Shown piece after piece: positions 22,441-33,134 of a stretch of DNA of 64,000 bases. A program made the position numbers and the translations under genes. The stretch is taken from NCBI GenBank assembly GCA_016169945.1, contig JADLSH010000087.1, positions 1 through 64,000 of the forward strand, read 5' to 3'. The DNA comes from Trachythela sp. YZ-2020 (lineage: Eukaryota > Cnidaria > Anthozoa > Malacalcyonacea > Clavulariidae). The stretch's first letter is position 1. Every line of letters starts with the position of its first letter. Under the pieces are notes generated by a model, which was not told the origin of the DNA, ran no database searches, and worked only from the letters and a program-made list of their open reading frames with translations.

Positions 22441-24050
22441 GCAGATGTAATACTATCGCCTCTGTAATGTAAGAGTGTGTTAACTTGTAGCCAATCAGCG
22501 ACAGCCTAAATTAAAATGACGTAATTATAATGTTACTCTTTGATCTCTATGTACAACTGGAATGATATTAATTATTTCAAAATGGCGGACTACTGAAAGG
22601 CGAGAATTGTAACATGAGTAGAATTTTAAATATTACGGTGAAAATTATCCATCAAACCAACGATAGTTTTAATTTTCTGTACTATTTTGAACATGGCAAG
22701 AGTCGAGGGAGTATTTTTAGTAAGTATTGGAAGTCGTTTGATAGCATTTTACGCTGTGGAAATGATTCGTCAATTTACACAAAGCAATATATCAATATCA
22801 TTTGAATCAGGAAACAAGGTAAGCTTTTTTAAATACTGTACGAATATCCTGCATTATTCGAGCTTCTATTTCGACAAAGTTCACTCATATAAGTGTTAAA
22901 ATAATGTAATATTTATTCTCAACACTATTTGGGTCAAAATCGTCAAATCGAATTGACGGAATTGTCATTTTGATGACAAAAGTGTCATTTTGATGATAGT
23001 CAAAATCTCCTTATACTTTTGATATTTGGCCCCCCAGTAAGGTATTTTGGCCCCCCCATTGAAGGTCCCTTTTGTCCAAAGTATACGTCAAAAAGGGAAA
23101 AAAACTGAGTTTAGAGGAAAGTCATGGTATTCTCACAACAAAACCTGAGTTTAGAGGAAAGTCATGGTATTCTCAACAAAACCTGGCTCCGTTTAGATGG
23201 GATATATCAAAAATTGTCTCTGAAAATGCAGGAAATCAAGCCACAGAGACTCAAGAATACAAAAAGTTTCTGGGGAAGGACACCCGTAATACACCACCTA
23301 CTTGTTACGTCCCTTTTCGATTATGGCCCCCCACTGATGATTTCTTAAAAAAGGCCCTGACTGGGGGGACTAAATTAGTTGACGGTATGTCATATTTATA
23401 TGTGGTGTGTAAAATAAATAGTGCTGTTATATACAACCTTTATTGTCAAGTATAAAAGACTAAAATCTGAAGGTTTCACAATTGTTTTAAACATTGCTCC
23501 CATTGGCTATAGGCCCAAGTTAGACAGACATGAACAGAATATCTTTTTTAATGATACAAATACTTTTTATGCTTTAAATTATCAAGATTGTCTATTATAA
23601 ATTGTAGTTATATGGTTAATGATAATAGTTATTGTTTCTGGTTTATTCATCGGAGGTATTCTTTTATTACACACTCAGCTTGAATCCCCTTTGATCTTGA
23701 TGCTTTTACTCGATATAGGCATGGAATTTCAAGGCTGTTATTTCTTAAAAATTTCAATTTGCATTTATCGTTTTATATAATATCATTGATATTTTGCACT
23801 ATTAAAAGGACGGACCTATTCTCGTACCCAGACCCCATGCGGGTGCGCCTACAAAATTTTATAGGCACATGTGCCTATAAAATGTGCCTATAAAACTTTT
23901 TTCCAATATTGAAGAAAATGCGCTTATAGGCGCTGCGCTTATATGTGGGGTAATAGGGTACACTCATTGAGTGACATTGGCCTCATGTATTGACATTCAT
24001 TATACAATTATGCAAATTATGCAACTACGCATGGGCAGATACATGTACGC
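22441..24050. other. unidentified ~1.6-kb insertion in the left arm
   Basis: The right arm reads continuously across this point (about 26262), so this segment is an insertion. Similar sequence flanks it (CGTACTGATTTT left, CGTACCTATTTTT right), suggesting a target duplication of about 10 bp. No terminal inverted repeat or domain was recognised. It contains a ~42-bp tandem duplication at 23105-23185 (GAGTTTAGAGGAAAGTCATG twice) and GTGCCTATAAAA repeats at 23860-23890. Confidence 0.6.
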
Positions 24051-24540
24051 TTAACGTACCTATTTTTGGAGTAAAATATCGATACCGGTACACCGCTTTG
24101 GTTGACTGCATGTCTGAATTAACACAACACGGATTAAACATTTAAAAAAAATAAATTCCTTTAAGTATAACAATTTTACAGAAATAAACATTGATTAAGT
24201 ATATTGTCAAGCTTAGAACGTTTGACTTTGTAAACATTTCCTCTGTTAGCACGTTTCTGTCCCTTACGTGCTATGGGCTTAACAGAAATGTGCAAGATAT
24301 GGTTTATTGAGATCACAGCCGAACAGGGCTGCTCTAAATATCTGCTCCGTACGGAACACAAGGGACTTCATTGCGGGATTGTTTTTAAATATGCTTCTGG
24401 CTTACACCGTTTCAGGAAAAAAGTAACTGATCAAACAATTTGACTGTGGCAATTGCTTTATTTTAACACATTTATTATTAATGATAATGTAATTCATTTT
24501 TCAATTGATAATGTACGCCAGTATCATCACCATCATCACC

Positions 24541-25144
24541 ATCAAAAGGGCGAAAAAGGGGGTTAGGCGAACGCGAAAATGTATACATTTTTAGAGGAAA
24601 ATATGAGTAATTAGCGCCGCTTGGATGCATGCATAAGTAAACAAGACAAGGCTTAAGTTTTTGTATACTTTATTGCTTAAAAGTAATTACAACAGTACAA
24701 TGACAATATTAGAGCTGTGTTAATAAATGTTCCTAAATATATTGTCCAACTTTTACAGTATTTTCTAGTTTCGGGCGTAAAACTGTATGTGTTTAGTTAA
24801 GCTGTAATTCTACGGTAGCAGGGGCAAGTCATGTTTAGGAGAGATTGTTTTTATGATAAAAAATGGCTTGTGGCGAGAGTCGTTGGTACTCATGATTTAT
24901 GGGACATATTTAGCAAGTCCCGTAGAAGTGCTCATTTATGGGACATATTTAGCAAGTCCCGTAGAAGGGCTCATTTACGGGACCTTGTTGCGGGACGTGT
25001 TTAGGCATGTCTCGACGTCCCTTGCGTCCCGTTTGAACGAATTGCTAGCCATCTTTTTGCGGACAAAATTTCAGGAACGTAGGACTTTTTCTTGCGGGAC
25101 TGTTTTTAAAGAGGCGCAATTAGAAGTAAAACTCAGTGTGCAGT
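24541..25144 (+). repeat. loop of the inverted duplication: third copy of the downstream repeat
   Basis: AAAAGGGCGAAAAAGGGGGT starts a diverged direct copy of the sequence at 21838-22340. It has the same GGATGCATGCATAA, ATATTGTCCAACTTTTACAG and GGGACATATTTAGCAAGTCC blocks in order. It is in direct orientation to the left arm and inverted to 26280-26830. No protein-coding region is supported. Confidence 0.75.
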
Positions 25145-25868
25145 ATGCCACGAAGGCGTAGAGATTGTCCAATTTACGGTAAGTGAAATCTCGTGAAGTT
25201 ATCGAACCATTTAGCAGACATGCATTGACTCTCCCGCGATGATAGGCAGCAATACCTTTCTCAAGCCAGATTACTTAGTGATCAAAGGGAGTCTGACTGT
25301 GAACAAATAACCAGTCGAAAAAGAATGCGCTAAGAGTCGAATGACGAAATGTCAACAGTATCCAATGAAGGTAATTTCAGTTCATCTGACGTGAATGTTG
25401 GCGAAAGTTCCGAAGAGATGAACGACTCTGATGACAGCGAAGAGGCTGACCCCTGGGGTGTATTGAAACACGAAGCAGCGTCGAAACTTCGCACAAAATA
25501 CGATGAACTTGTACAAAGTTTTCAAAATGACGGATCTGGTAAAATTGATGCAAAGAAATAGGCCTTTTCAGAAATTCTACCAAAACTTCAAAAGGAATTG
25601 GGAAATGTTTATTTGGATCGCCTGCAATGGATGTCGCAAAGGAAAAAGGACCCAGTGAATAAAAAGATTATGGAAACTAGAAAAAGATTCGTCGAAGACG
25701 ACTCTTTCGATCCTGACGAAGCTTTGGGTGTTGCTATTGGAAAGGGGAAATCTCTCTAGCAACGTATGTTAGAAGACAGACATCATTTCCATAACAGTGA
25801 TGGTGGTGATGATGATGACGATACTGGCGTACATTATCAATTGAAAAATGAATTACATTATCATTAAT
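25145..25868 (+). pseudogene. decayed zinc-finger-like, acidic protein gene
   Basis: One reading frame can be followed for about 240 codons. It starts MPRRRRDCPIYG, then NLVKLSNHLADMH (Cys/His-rich finger remnant whose second Cys codon seems missing) and DDRQQYLSQARLL. An acidic Ser/Glu/Asp region follows (EEMNDSDDSEEADPWG), then a Lys-rich C-terminal part (LPKLQKELGNVYLDRLQWM, KKIMETRKRF). Five in-frame stops interrupt it (TGA 25184, TGA near 25232, TAA near 25331, TAG 25559, TAG near 25757); most are one C-to-T change from CGA or CAA/CAG. Similar small finger proteins accompany Polinton-like elements in cnidarians as far as I recall. Its 3' end overlaps the right arm and converges with the gene at 26852-27515. 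Confidence 0.5.
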
Positions 25869-27740
25869 AATAACTGTGTTAAAATAAAGCAATTGCCACA
25901 GTCAAATTGTTTGATCAGTTACTTTTTTCCTGAAAATGAAGTCCCTTGTGTTCCGTAAGAGCAGATGTTTAGAGCAGCCCTGTTCGACTGTGATCTCAAT
26001 AAACCATATCTTACACATTTCTGTTAAGCCCATATCACGTAACGGACAGAAACGTAAACTTTCGCTAACAGAGGAAATGTTTACAAAGTCAAACGTTCTA
26101 AGCTAGACAATATACTTAATCACTGTTTATTTCTGTAAAATTGTTATACTTAGAGGAATAAATTTGTTTAAAATGTTAGTCCGTGTTGTGTTAATTCATA
26201 CATGCAGTCAACCAAAGCGGTGTACCGGTAGCGATATTTTACTCTAAAAATCAGTATCGTTTCGATGAGAACCTCCACTTTTTTTTCCTTTACCGGGGCG
26301 AGCGAGAAGTACACTTGAAAAATTTCCCTGCGTTACTAAAATTATGTCTGCAAAAAGATGGCTAAAAATCGTTCAAACGGGACGCAAGGGACGTCGGGAC
26401 CTGCTAAATATGTCCCGCAGCAAGGTCCCGTAAATGAGTACTTCTACGGGACTTGCTAAATATGTCCCGCAAAAAGGTCCCGTAAATGAGTACTTCTACG
26501 GTACTTGCTAAATATGTGAGAACCCCAAGAGAACCCCCAGAGAACCCCGAGGTAACCCCTAGAGAATGTGGCTTTCTTTTTAAGAGAAATATACAAAACG
26601 TCAAGTGATCTAAGATCGAAAACATTGTAAAAGCTGGACAGTATGTTTAATAACTGTTTATTTGTGTAAATTGTCATACTTAAAGAAATAAATTTTCTAA
26701 AACGTTAATCCGTTATGCATGCAGCTAATCAAAGCGATTTCTTAGCAACAATATTTTGTTCTGAAAATGTATACATTTTCGTATTCGTATGACTCCCTTT
26801 TTCGCCCTTTTGAATCCAAACAATAGCTCTTTTATTGATCAAATGTTTTTCCTAATTAATTTCACTACGTTTAGTGCCGGTTCCCTCTTGGGACATTTCA
26901 ACATGAATTAAATTAACATTCACACTATCATTCAAACGAAATTCCTTATTAGATTGAATGACACGCTCAATTTCAGCTAAAACCCGCTCAGTTGTAAGTC
27001 GTTGACGTTGCATGAAAGGAAGAGAAATGGGGGTTTCAAGCAGAGGTGATCGCAAAACAAAACGGACTTGATCGTGCATAGGTTTCTCTCCAGCGACCAT
27101 ATTCAATAAGCTCCCAAATATCTCGTGAAGGCGATCATGATATTGAGAAAGCTCCAAATGAGCAAACGTATTTGCAAATTGAATTGTATAGTCCATACCT
27201 TGGGTTTTGAATTTTTTCACATCATCGTTCACTTCATCGAAAGATCTTTTCTCACCACGGCCAAACTGTACCAAAAGTTCATCGTCTTGCCAGTCCTGTA
27301 AAAACCGTCGTCTTTGTTCAGACGTCCAAGAATCAGAAATGCTCATAGAAGTCCAACTGCTCGTTTTCCTTTCCCAATTCAAGCAAACGGGTGATCAATT
27401 CCTGCTTCTTCTCGTAAACCAATCTTTTCTCAGCCTCAGTCAAAATATACATTCTTTCCATAGCATTAAGTTGGGCCATAGTTTCACATTCAGCTATTTT
27501 CGCTGCTAAATCCATATCTAAATCATTGTTTTCAAAAAATTATACTAAAAATTTCAAGTTGCTATGGTTAACCCCTGCAATACTTCATGTTTATACATCT
27601 TAAATTGACAAAAAATATACACTTACCGAAATTTGTCCCAAATATATTCTGTAAAGTTCTCTCCGCAAAAGCTACGTCCAAAATATATTCTGTAAAGTTC
27701 TCTCCGCAAAAGCTACGTACACAATAAAATGTACAATCTT
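25794..27740 (-). repeat. right arm of the large inverted duplication, uninterrupted
   Basis: Reverse-complement match to the coding and non-coding blocks of 17711-24540. The inner edge is GATGATGATGACGATACTGG (25806) against CCAGTATCATCACC near 24530. The outer edge is the double TTTACAGAATATATTTGG unit at 27640-27720. There are no insertions, so it gives the empty-site sequence for every element inserted in the left arm. Confidence 0.85.
26852..27515 (-). pseudogene. Polinton/Maverick-like gene remnant, copy 2
   Basis: Same gene as 19986-21918 in inverted orientation and without the hAT. It shows MDLAAKIAECETMAQLNAME (from 27515), SEQRRRFLQDWQDDELLVQF, MDYTIQFANTFAHLEL, LHEIFGSLLNMVAGEKPMHD, PISLPFMQRQRLTTERVLAE and VNVNLIHVEMSQEGTG. 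A 2-nt deletion near 27350 puts the two halves in different frames. Copy 1 is shifted at a different nearby base, so the ancestral frame was continuous. The frame ends after SEIN at about 26852. Polymerase catalytic motifs are absent. Assignment to a Polinton-type polymerase N-terminus is from memory of the family and needs a profile search. Confidence 0.5.
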
Positions 27741-28389
27741 CACAGATTATACTTAATACACGTCTAGCGTCACAACTCATTAATCTTTATGACGTCACCC
27801 CTCCTGTGATACCTTTGTGACGTCATCACTCCAGATATACCCTGAATACTAATTACTTCCGAATCCATATAGGGGCATTCCCGTAGTAAACGTTACGCAC
27901 TAAGCATGACGTCAAGCTCATTAGTATTCCGCTATTTGGGGGCGGTTACCTGCTTGGCCATACTCTTTGGAGAAACTGACAGAGTTTATACTGGAGAATA
28001 TACTCGTCGAAAACAGTCATACAATGCCAGAGAGATGCCCCCAAAACTAATCGAAGATGATAAAATTAATGCTATTGGAGCGTGAGCCCATGACTCTATA
28101 TATTTGCGTGCTTAAAATCTGTTGTTCTTGATTATTGTTGCTATAAAGCAAACTACTGCTATAAAATTTCGCTCAGCTGTAACGCCATGAAATCGAGCTC
28201 TTTGGCGTTAAACACGAAACAAGTGCTACCTGGTAGATGCTATAAATAGTATTAATGTTAGTATTTTATGAGGTATTGACTAGTATTTTAATTTCTCTTG
28301 TGTCATGAGGCATTTATTAAAATGTTAAGCGCTGATATGTTCTTGTATAATGTATAATTATTGGCACCACACGTAAGAAAATCAGAAGG
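27741..28389. other. non-coding; three TGACGTCA palindromes
   Basis: No gene recognised between the inverted-duplication arm and the gypsy element. Three perfect CRE-type octamers TGACGTCA lie at 27790-27797, 27818-27825 and 27907-27914. A function for them within this intron is not shown. Confidence 0.5.
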
Positions 28390-31236
28390 AAGCACTCAAA
28401 AGTTCATGGGACCTACGCAAGGAAGGAATGAGAATTGAAAGTGCCACCAAAGGACTGCTGGCAGAACTCAACAATGAAAATCCAGTAAACAAAATGGGCA
28501 AACATTCCTTTAAAAACCTAAAGAAAAAACCTGAAACTGGAAAGCCTCGATCGTGTTTCTGCTGTGGACAAGACATCAAGACGTCCGTTATCATTCACCT
28601 CAAATCCTGCAGAGCACGAACCAGCAAATGTAATTTCTGTGATGCAATCGGCCACTATGAAACTGTATGTAGGAAAAAGAAGGCAATCAATGAACTGAAA
28701 AGCGATAGTGAACAACATGAACATCGGAGAGAAGAACACGATTACAGTGACGTCTACCACATCAACATCTTCAGAATAACCGAAACAACTCTGCAACAAC
28801 CTACCCAAAAGGGACGCATGAAAATCAGAGATTGTAACGCCCAAATTGTCATCAACAATAGCCTCGCAATAGTTTTGGCCGACACAGGTGCAAGTATCAG
28901 CGTCTGTGGAAGAGTGCAAGCGCAATAATGGAATTTGCTGTCTAGAATGGTCCCAACCACGACCAAGATCAAGCCTAATAATAGCCCAACAATACCAATT
29001 CTTGGAATTGCTAAATGCGCTGTCACATCCGGTTCCACATCTATTCCAGTTGATTGGCACATAATTGATCACCCATGCGAACCAGTATTGGCAGGACAAA
29101 GTGCAGTACAACTGGGGATAATCCAGTTTGACCTCAGCGCCAAGTTTACCAACCAGTACAAATGATCCAGTCGAGCATCAAAGGAGCGCTTCAAGATATC
29201 TTGAAGAAATATCCGCAGAATTTTGAAGGGCTTGGGAAGTTGGAAAACCATCAAGTTAAACTTCATGTCGACCCCCAGTGTTAAACCGGTTGCCTCCCCA
29301 GTTCGGTCAGTGCCATATCACTTAAAGGAACGTGTTACCAAAGAGATTGAGAAGATGATAGCCCTAGACGCCATTGAAGAGCATCCACCGATGGAACCAG
29401 CACCTTTGGTGTCAAACGCAGTTATTGCACCCAAGGCAGACGGCGCCATTCGTATGACCCTTGACGCTCGCAACGTGAATAAAGCCATCCAAGTTTCTAA
29501 CCTGCCCATCCCAAGGCAAGAAGATATTAAAGCTAAACCCAGCGGGGCGAAAATATTCTCGAAAATCGACTTTACGTCGGCATTTTGGCAAATTGAACTT
29601 CACCCAGACTCCCGGTACCTTACGGTGTTTCACGCAAACGACAAACTATACCGATATAAGCGACTCACCATGGGCGTAAAGCCAGCACAAGGTGAACTTA
29701 ATATTGCTTTTCAACCGCTTTCCGCGCACATACCACAAACACACCTTATTCATGACGACCTGATCGTGGCAACAGAAACCGATGCAGAGCACAATTCCGC
29801 GATTACAGACGTCGTGCAAGCCATCACTAACGCTGGTATAATGCCCTTAATCCAAACAAGTGCACTTTTGAAGCCTCTGAAATCGAATTCTGGGGTCTCC
29901 GTATTTTCTCCAAAGGAGTACAACCAAATCCCGCCAAAGTGGAAGCACTAAATCACATTACACCACCTCGATCAAAGGAACAATTAATCAGTTTTCTCTG
30001 CATCACGCAGTCCAACGCCGATTTTATTCCAAACTTTGCACAGCACGCATGCAGATTGAGAGAGCTGACCAAGAAACACAGTAGATTCACATGGACGAAA
30101 GAGCATCATGCATCATATGAAGCATTGATCGAACGATTTACGGCGAATACACTACTCGAGTATTTCGACATGGGCAAGCAGACTTTCATTTTCATCGAGC
30201 ACACATTGCTGGACTTGGAGCCGTGCTGACACAAAGAAAGACCCTGGAGAGCGCCAGACCAATTGCCACAGCTTCTAGAACAACAAGCAAGGCCGAGCAG
30301 CGGTATCCACAAATTGATCTTGAAGCCCTTGGTATTGATTTCGCTCTACGACGATTTCGCAACTACATCCTGGGTTCCCCAACCAAAATCCAGGTGATAA
30401 CTGATCATAAACCCTTATGCTCTATCTTCAACTGCAACCGCAAAGGCTCGATTCGTACAGAAAGGATAAAGCTCCGTCATCAAGACATCAGATTTACTGT
30501 GGCCTACCAGTGTGGGGAAGTTAACCAAACCGACTACGTATCCCGACACGCGAAACCAATCTAGAAACTACCACGGGAGGAACAAACTGAAGCGGATGAC
30601 CTCAATAACCTCTTGTACCTACTTCATACAACGCCAGCCATGGATTGCACAGGCATTGGAGATATTGCGCAAGTCACAAGTGAAGACCAGACACTGCAAA
30701 AGATAGCAGCACTCATCAAGAAGGGACAGACTTGGATCTCAAAGACAGAATCTGCCGAAGTTCAGCGTTTTCGACCCATCCTCCCACAACTCACAGTCGC
30801 CGGAAATGGCATTATTCTCAAAGATGAAAGTATCATCCTTCCGACTAAACTCCAAGAAAGAGCTATCCAGATGGCACACAAAGGAACCCATCCAGGACAG
30901 AAGGGATTGAAAAGACGTCTTAGGAATCATTTTTTCTTTCTCGGGATGGATAAGAAAGTTGAAGAATTTGTAAAGTCATGCAACGACTGCAACATGTTTG
31001 TGGATAAGCAGACCAAGGAGCCAATTAAATCACACCGAGTATCAGAGAAGTGCTGGGAGACAGTCGCAGTGGATCTATTTGGACCAATGCCATCATCCAA
31101 ACATGTGGTGGTAGTACAAGACCTAGCGTCAAGATTCCATGCCGCGAAGTTAGTCGCATCAACAACGGCAGACAAAGTCATACCTGCCTTGAAAGAAATT
31201 TACGAAACATACGGATTGTATGTTCAATCCTCATAA
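28390..31236 (+). pseudogene. Ty3/gypsy retrotransposon gag-pol fragment, no LTRs
   Basis: Domains in order: nucleocapsid-like zinc knuckles (CFCCGQDIKTSVIIHLKSC, then CNFCDAIGHYETVC, 28550-28670); aspartic protease (VLADTGASISVCG, active DTGA at 28881); reverse transcriptase 29223-29950 (KADGAIRMTLDARNVNKAI, FSKIDFTSAFWQIEL, catalytic LIHDDLIVATE at about 29747); RNase H 29990-30560 (RFTWTKEHHASYEALI, ITDHKPLCSIF, RIKLRHQDIRFTV); integrase H2C2 finger (AHKGTHPGQKGLKRRL, CNDCNMF) and the start of the core with two Asp (VAVDLFGPMPSS, VVVQDLASRF). It stops at 31236 before the catalytic Glu. Frame changes near 28930, 29165, 29940, 30225 and 30565 break it. No LTR, primer-binding site or polypurine tract was found. 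Confidence 0.9.
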
Positions 31237-31648
31237 TATGGTTATTATTCCTAATTCTAACCAGATACTAGAAATTTTAAATATTTAAGGATTAGCAGAA
31301 AATACCATTCATTTATACGTAGGTTTCACGTAAAGGGTTTAGCTAATCCTTTCCGCAACCCGCTGAGTCGTAACTTCGAAAAAGGGCCGTTACGTGCCTA
31401 TATGAGCACGCTCTGTTTATTGGTTGGTTATGATAAGAAATGACAGTAAAGTATAAAAATCGTCTTTCTAAACAACGAGTCATCAACTCTGATTACTTTT
31501 GTTTGAGAAGATCAATCACAAAATGTGTTCATATTAAGTACTAGGTACTTACCGCGAAAGAAATGTTTTAAACAAAGGAAAAGCAGGGGTTTTGAGAAAG
31601 ACTACAGAAGTTGAGGAGGACATAAACGATAAGTAGTTAGCATACTAA
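31237..31648. other. non-coding, small inverted repeat
   Basis: No gene recognised. AAGGATTAGC (31288) pairs with GCTAATCCTTT (31341). A GTATAAAAAT sequence near 31451 resembles a TATA box, but nothing downstream supports a promoter. Confidence 0.4.
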
Positions 31649-32611
31649 TCCCCGAGCTAACGGCGCGAAGCCCCGTGCGAGGGTACCAATTCCGGGTATG
31701 TGTCAACATAGCAGAATGCAAAGTCGTCCGCAATTATGTCATGGATCGTACGTCATGGACAGAGTTTTTTGTTACGCGCATACGCCAGCAGAAATCGAGA
31801 GAAGACTGGTATCTATGAAGTTTATGATTGGCTAAGATAAATATTTTGTTTTTTTCAGAGCGGACATCAGACGTTTGACTGTCAATATTTCATTTTGCAA
31901 TAATTTTTTATAAGTTTTATGATTTACGGACTGCAAAGTAAACTACAACGACAAACGTACTTGAACAAGTGTTTGTGCTTTATGGGATTGTTATGTCAGA
32001 ACTGAAATCAAGCTTAAGGTTTTAAAATTTCGTGGGCCTGTCAAAGATGAAACCCAAAAACGAACTTGAAAATTTTGCAGTAATAATGGCGAATCTTGGT
32101 ACCCTGCATTGAACCGAAAAATATTTTACTATTATCTGCATTGCGTTACGTTCAGTGTTCATTCCAGCAATTCAGCTGGGGTTTTTTGTTTTATATATGG
32201 GGTTTTTAACAGTCCTTATAACCATACAATGAGGATTGAGCAAAAAATATTTCAAATAAACGAACTAAAACGTTTGTAATGAATATATTTAACAGTTTCT
32301 CCTCTATAGCTGAAAGTGATTTGCAGTGGAGGTTCATGAACATATTTCGAAACGTTTTAAAAAACGTAGCAAACTAAATTTTACTTTAAGTTTAAGCGTA
32401 TAGTGAGTGCTTACGCAATGTATAATTCTATACTTCAAAGAAGTATTAATATTTTCAGTTTTTCCATTTTGGCAACCACTGATTGCGCATGCATATAACT
32501 TACGAAACGTTTAACAACTGATATTTCATGTGCACGAATATGACGATAATAATATTTTTGAACTATAGTTGGTAAAAAGGGCGAGGGGTTGCTGCATGCA
32601 TGTGTTTCTAG
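31649..32611 (+). mobile_element. non-autonomous Helitron, 963 bp
   Basis: Starts A|TCCCCGAGC and ends GGTTGCTGCATGCATGTGTT-TCTAG|T, the A/T target and TC...CTAG ends of Helitrons. The second copy at 58325-58793 starts TCACCGAGC and shares the GTGCGAGGGTACYAATTCC block, the following CAAAGTCGTC block and the end. No Rep/helicase gene and no target duplication. The 3' end lies 13 bp from the splice donor of the EGF exon on the opposite strand. Confidence 0.75.
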
Positions 32612-32630
32612 TATATACGGGAATACATAC

Positions 32631-32753
32631 CCACACATCTTGTTCCATTGTAAATGAACCCTTTCTTACACATACACTTGTAAGAACCTAAGGTGTTATT
32701 GCATGAGCGACTACCATGAGAACCACAAGGGTATGATGAGCATTCATCAATAT
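32631..32753 (-). CDS. LRP-type receptor, calcium-binding EGF-like exon
   Basis: A 123-nt exon encoding one complete cbEGF module. It begins DIDECSSYPCGSHGSRSC and continues with NNTLGSYKCMCKKGFIYNGT, then RCVG. Six Cys are in EGF spacing; the N-terminal DIDE and the NTLGSY block supply the calcium ligands. Acceptor TTGCCTAG precedes 32753 and donor GTATGT occupies 32630-32625. Phases are 1-1, so the module can be spliced as a unit, and the last base pairs in phase with the YWTD exon at 10733. In LRPs this module sits just before a beta-propeller on the extracellular side. The preceding exon was not recognised. Confidence 0.9.
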
Positions 32754-33134
32754 CTAGGCAAGGGATTTAAAGAGATATTGGAAAATTTTCCTACAACATT
32801 ATTAGATATACACATACAAACACACATGGAATATTTTTATTTATCCTAACTAATTTAGAATAATGCTAAAATAATTGTCAATCACAACAGAGTATCTGAT
32901 TCATAATTTTATCTAGAAATACATAACTAATTTGCCGAGAGGGGAAAGCGTTAGATTTTTGCTTGAAATTTATCAAGGCGAAATTAGTGAGGGTGATCGA
33001 GCGTGTAGGACAGAAGTGAAAAGCAAGCTAGGCTGGAAAACTTAGCACTGATTAATATTCGCCAGACATGCATAGGATCCTGTCCGGTGTCGTAATGAAC
33101 AATAAAAATATTAGACTATATCAGTAACTAAGGC
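32754..33134. other. intron sequence, no feature recognised
   Basis: Upstream intron of the EGF exon on the minus strand. No exon, repeat or RNA gene was recognised. Confidence 0.45.

Larger units (their letters stand above)
17711..24540 (+). repeat. left arm of a large inverted duplication, with insertions
   Basis: Matches the reverse complement of 25794-27740 in blocks: 17711-17741, 17926-18050, 19113-19172, 19975-20576, 21715-22440 and 24051-24540 (about 2.0 kb in total). The gaps are five insertions: a MITE, an endonuclease-LINE fragment, a CTAG-ending repeat, a hAT element and an unidentified 1.6-kb segment. The outermost part carries two ~43-bp units (GAACTTTACAGAATATATTT) also present twice in the right arm. 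The arm carries a decayed gene and its AATAAA-containing downstream region. Confidence 0.85.
10734..32630 (-). other. 21.9-kb intron of the LRP-type gene
   Basis: Bounded by donor GTATGT (32630-32625) after the EGF exon and acceptor ACAG before the YWTD exon. Both are phase 1 (1 nt + 2 nt), and the joined codon reads Gly in a sequence typical of the EGF-to-propeller boundary. The intron holds LINE, MITE, hAT, Polinton-like, gypsy and Helitron sequences in both orientations. That the two exons are adjacent in the mRNA is inferred from phase and domain order. Confidence 0.75.

Noticed and set aside
17711..27740. A complete Polinton with these arms as its terminal inverted repeats
   Set aside because: The arms contain coding sequence, the loop is only 1.25 kb and no integrase, capsid or full polymerase is present. 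An inverted duplication of a fragment fits better.
28518..29111. 197-codon minus-strand open frame
   Set aside because: It is the antisense shadow of the gypsy nucleocapsid/protease region.
31440..31470. TATA-type promoter
   Set aside because: GTATAAAAAT alone in AT-rich DNA, with no transcript start evidence or downstream gene.
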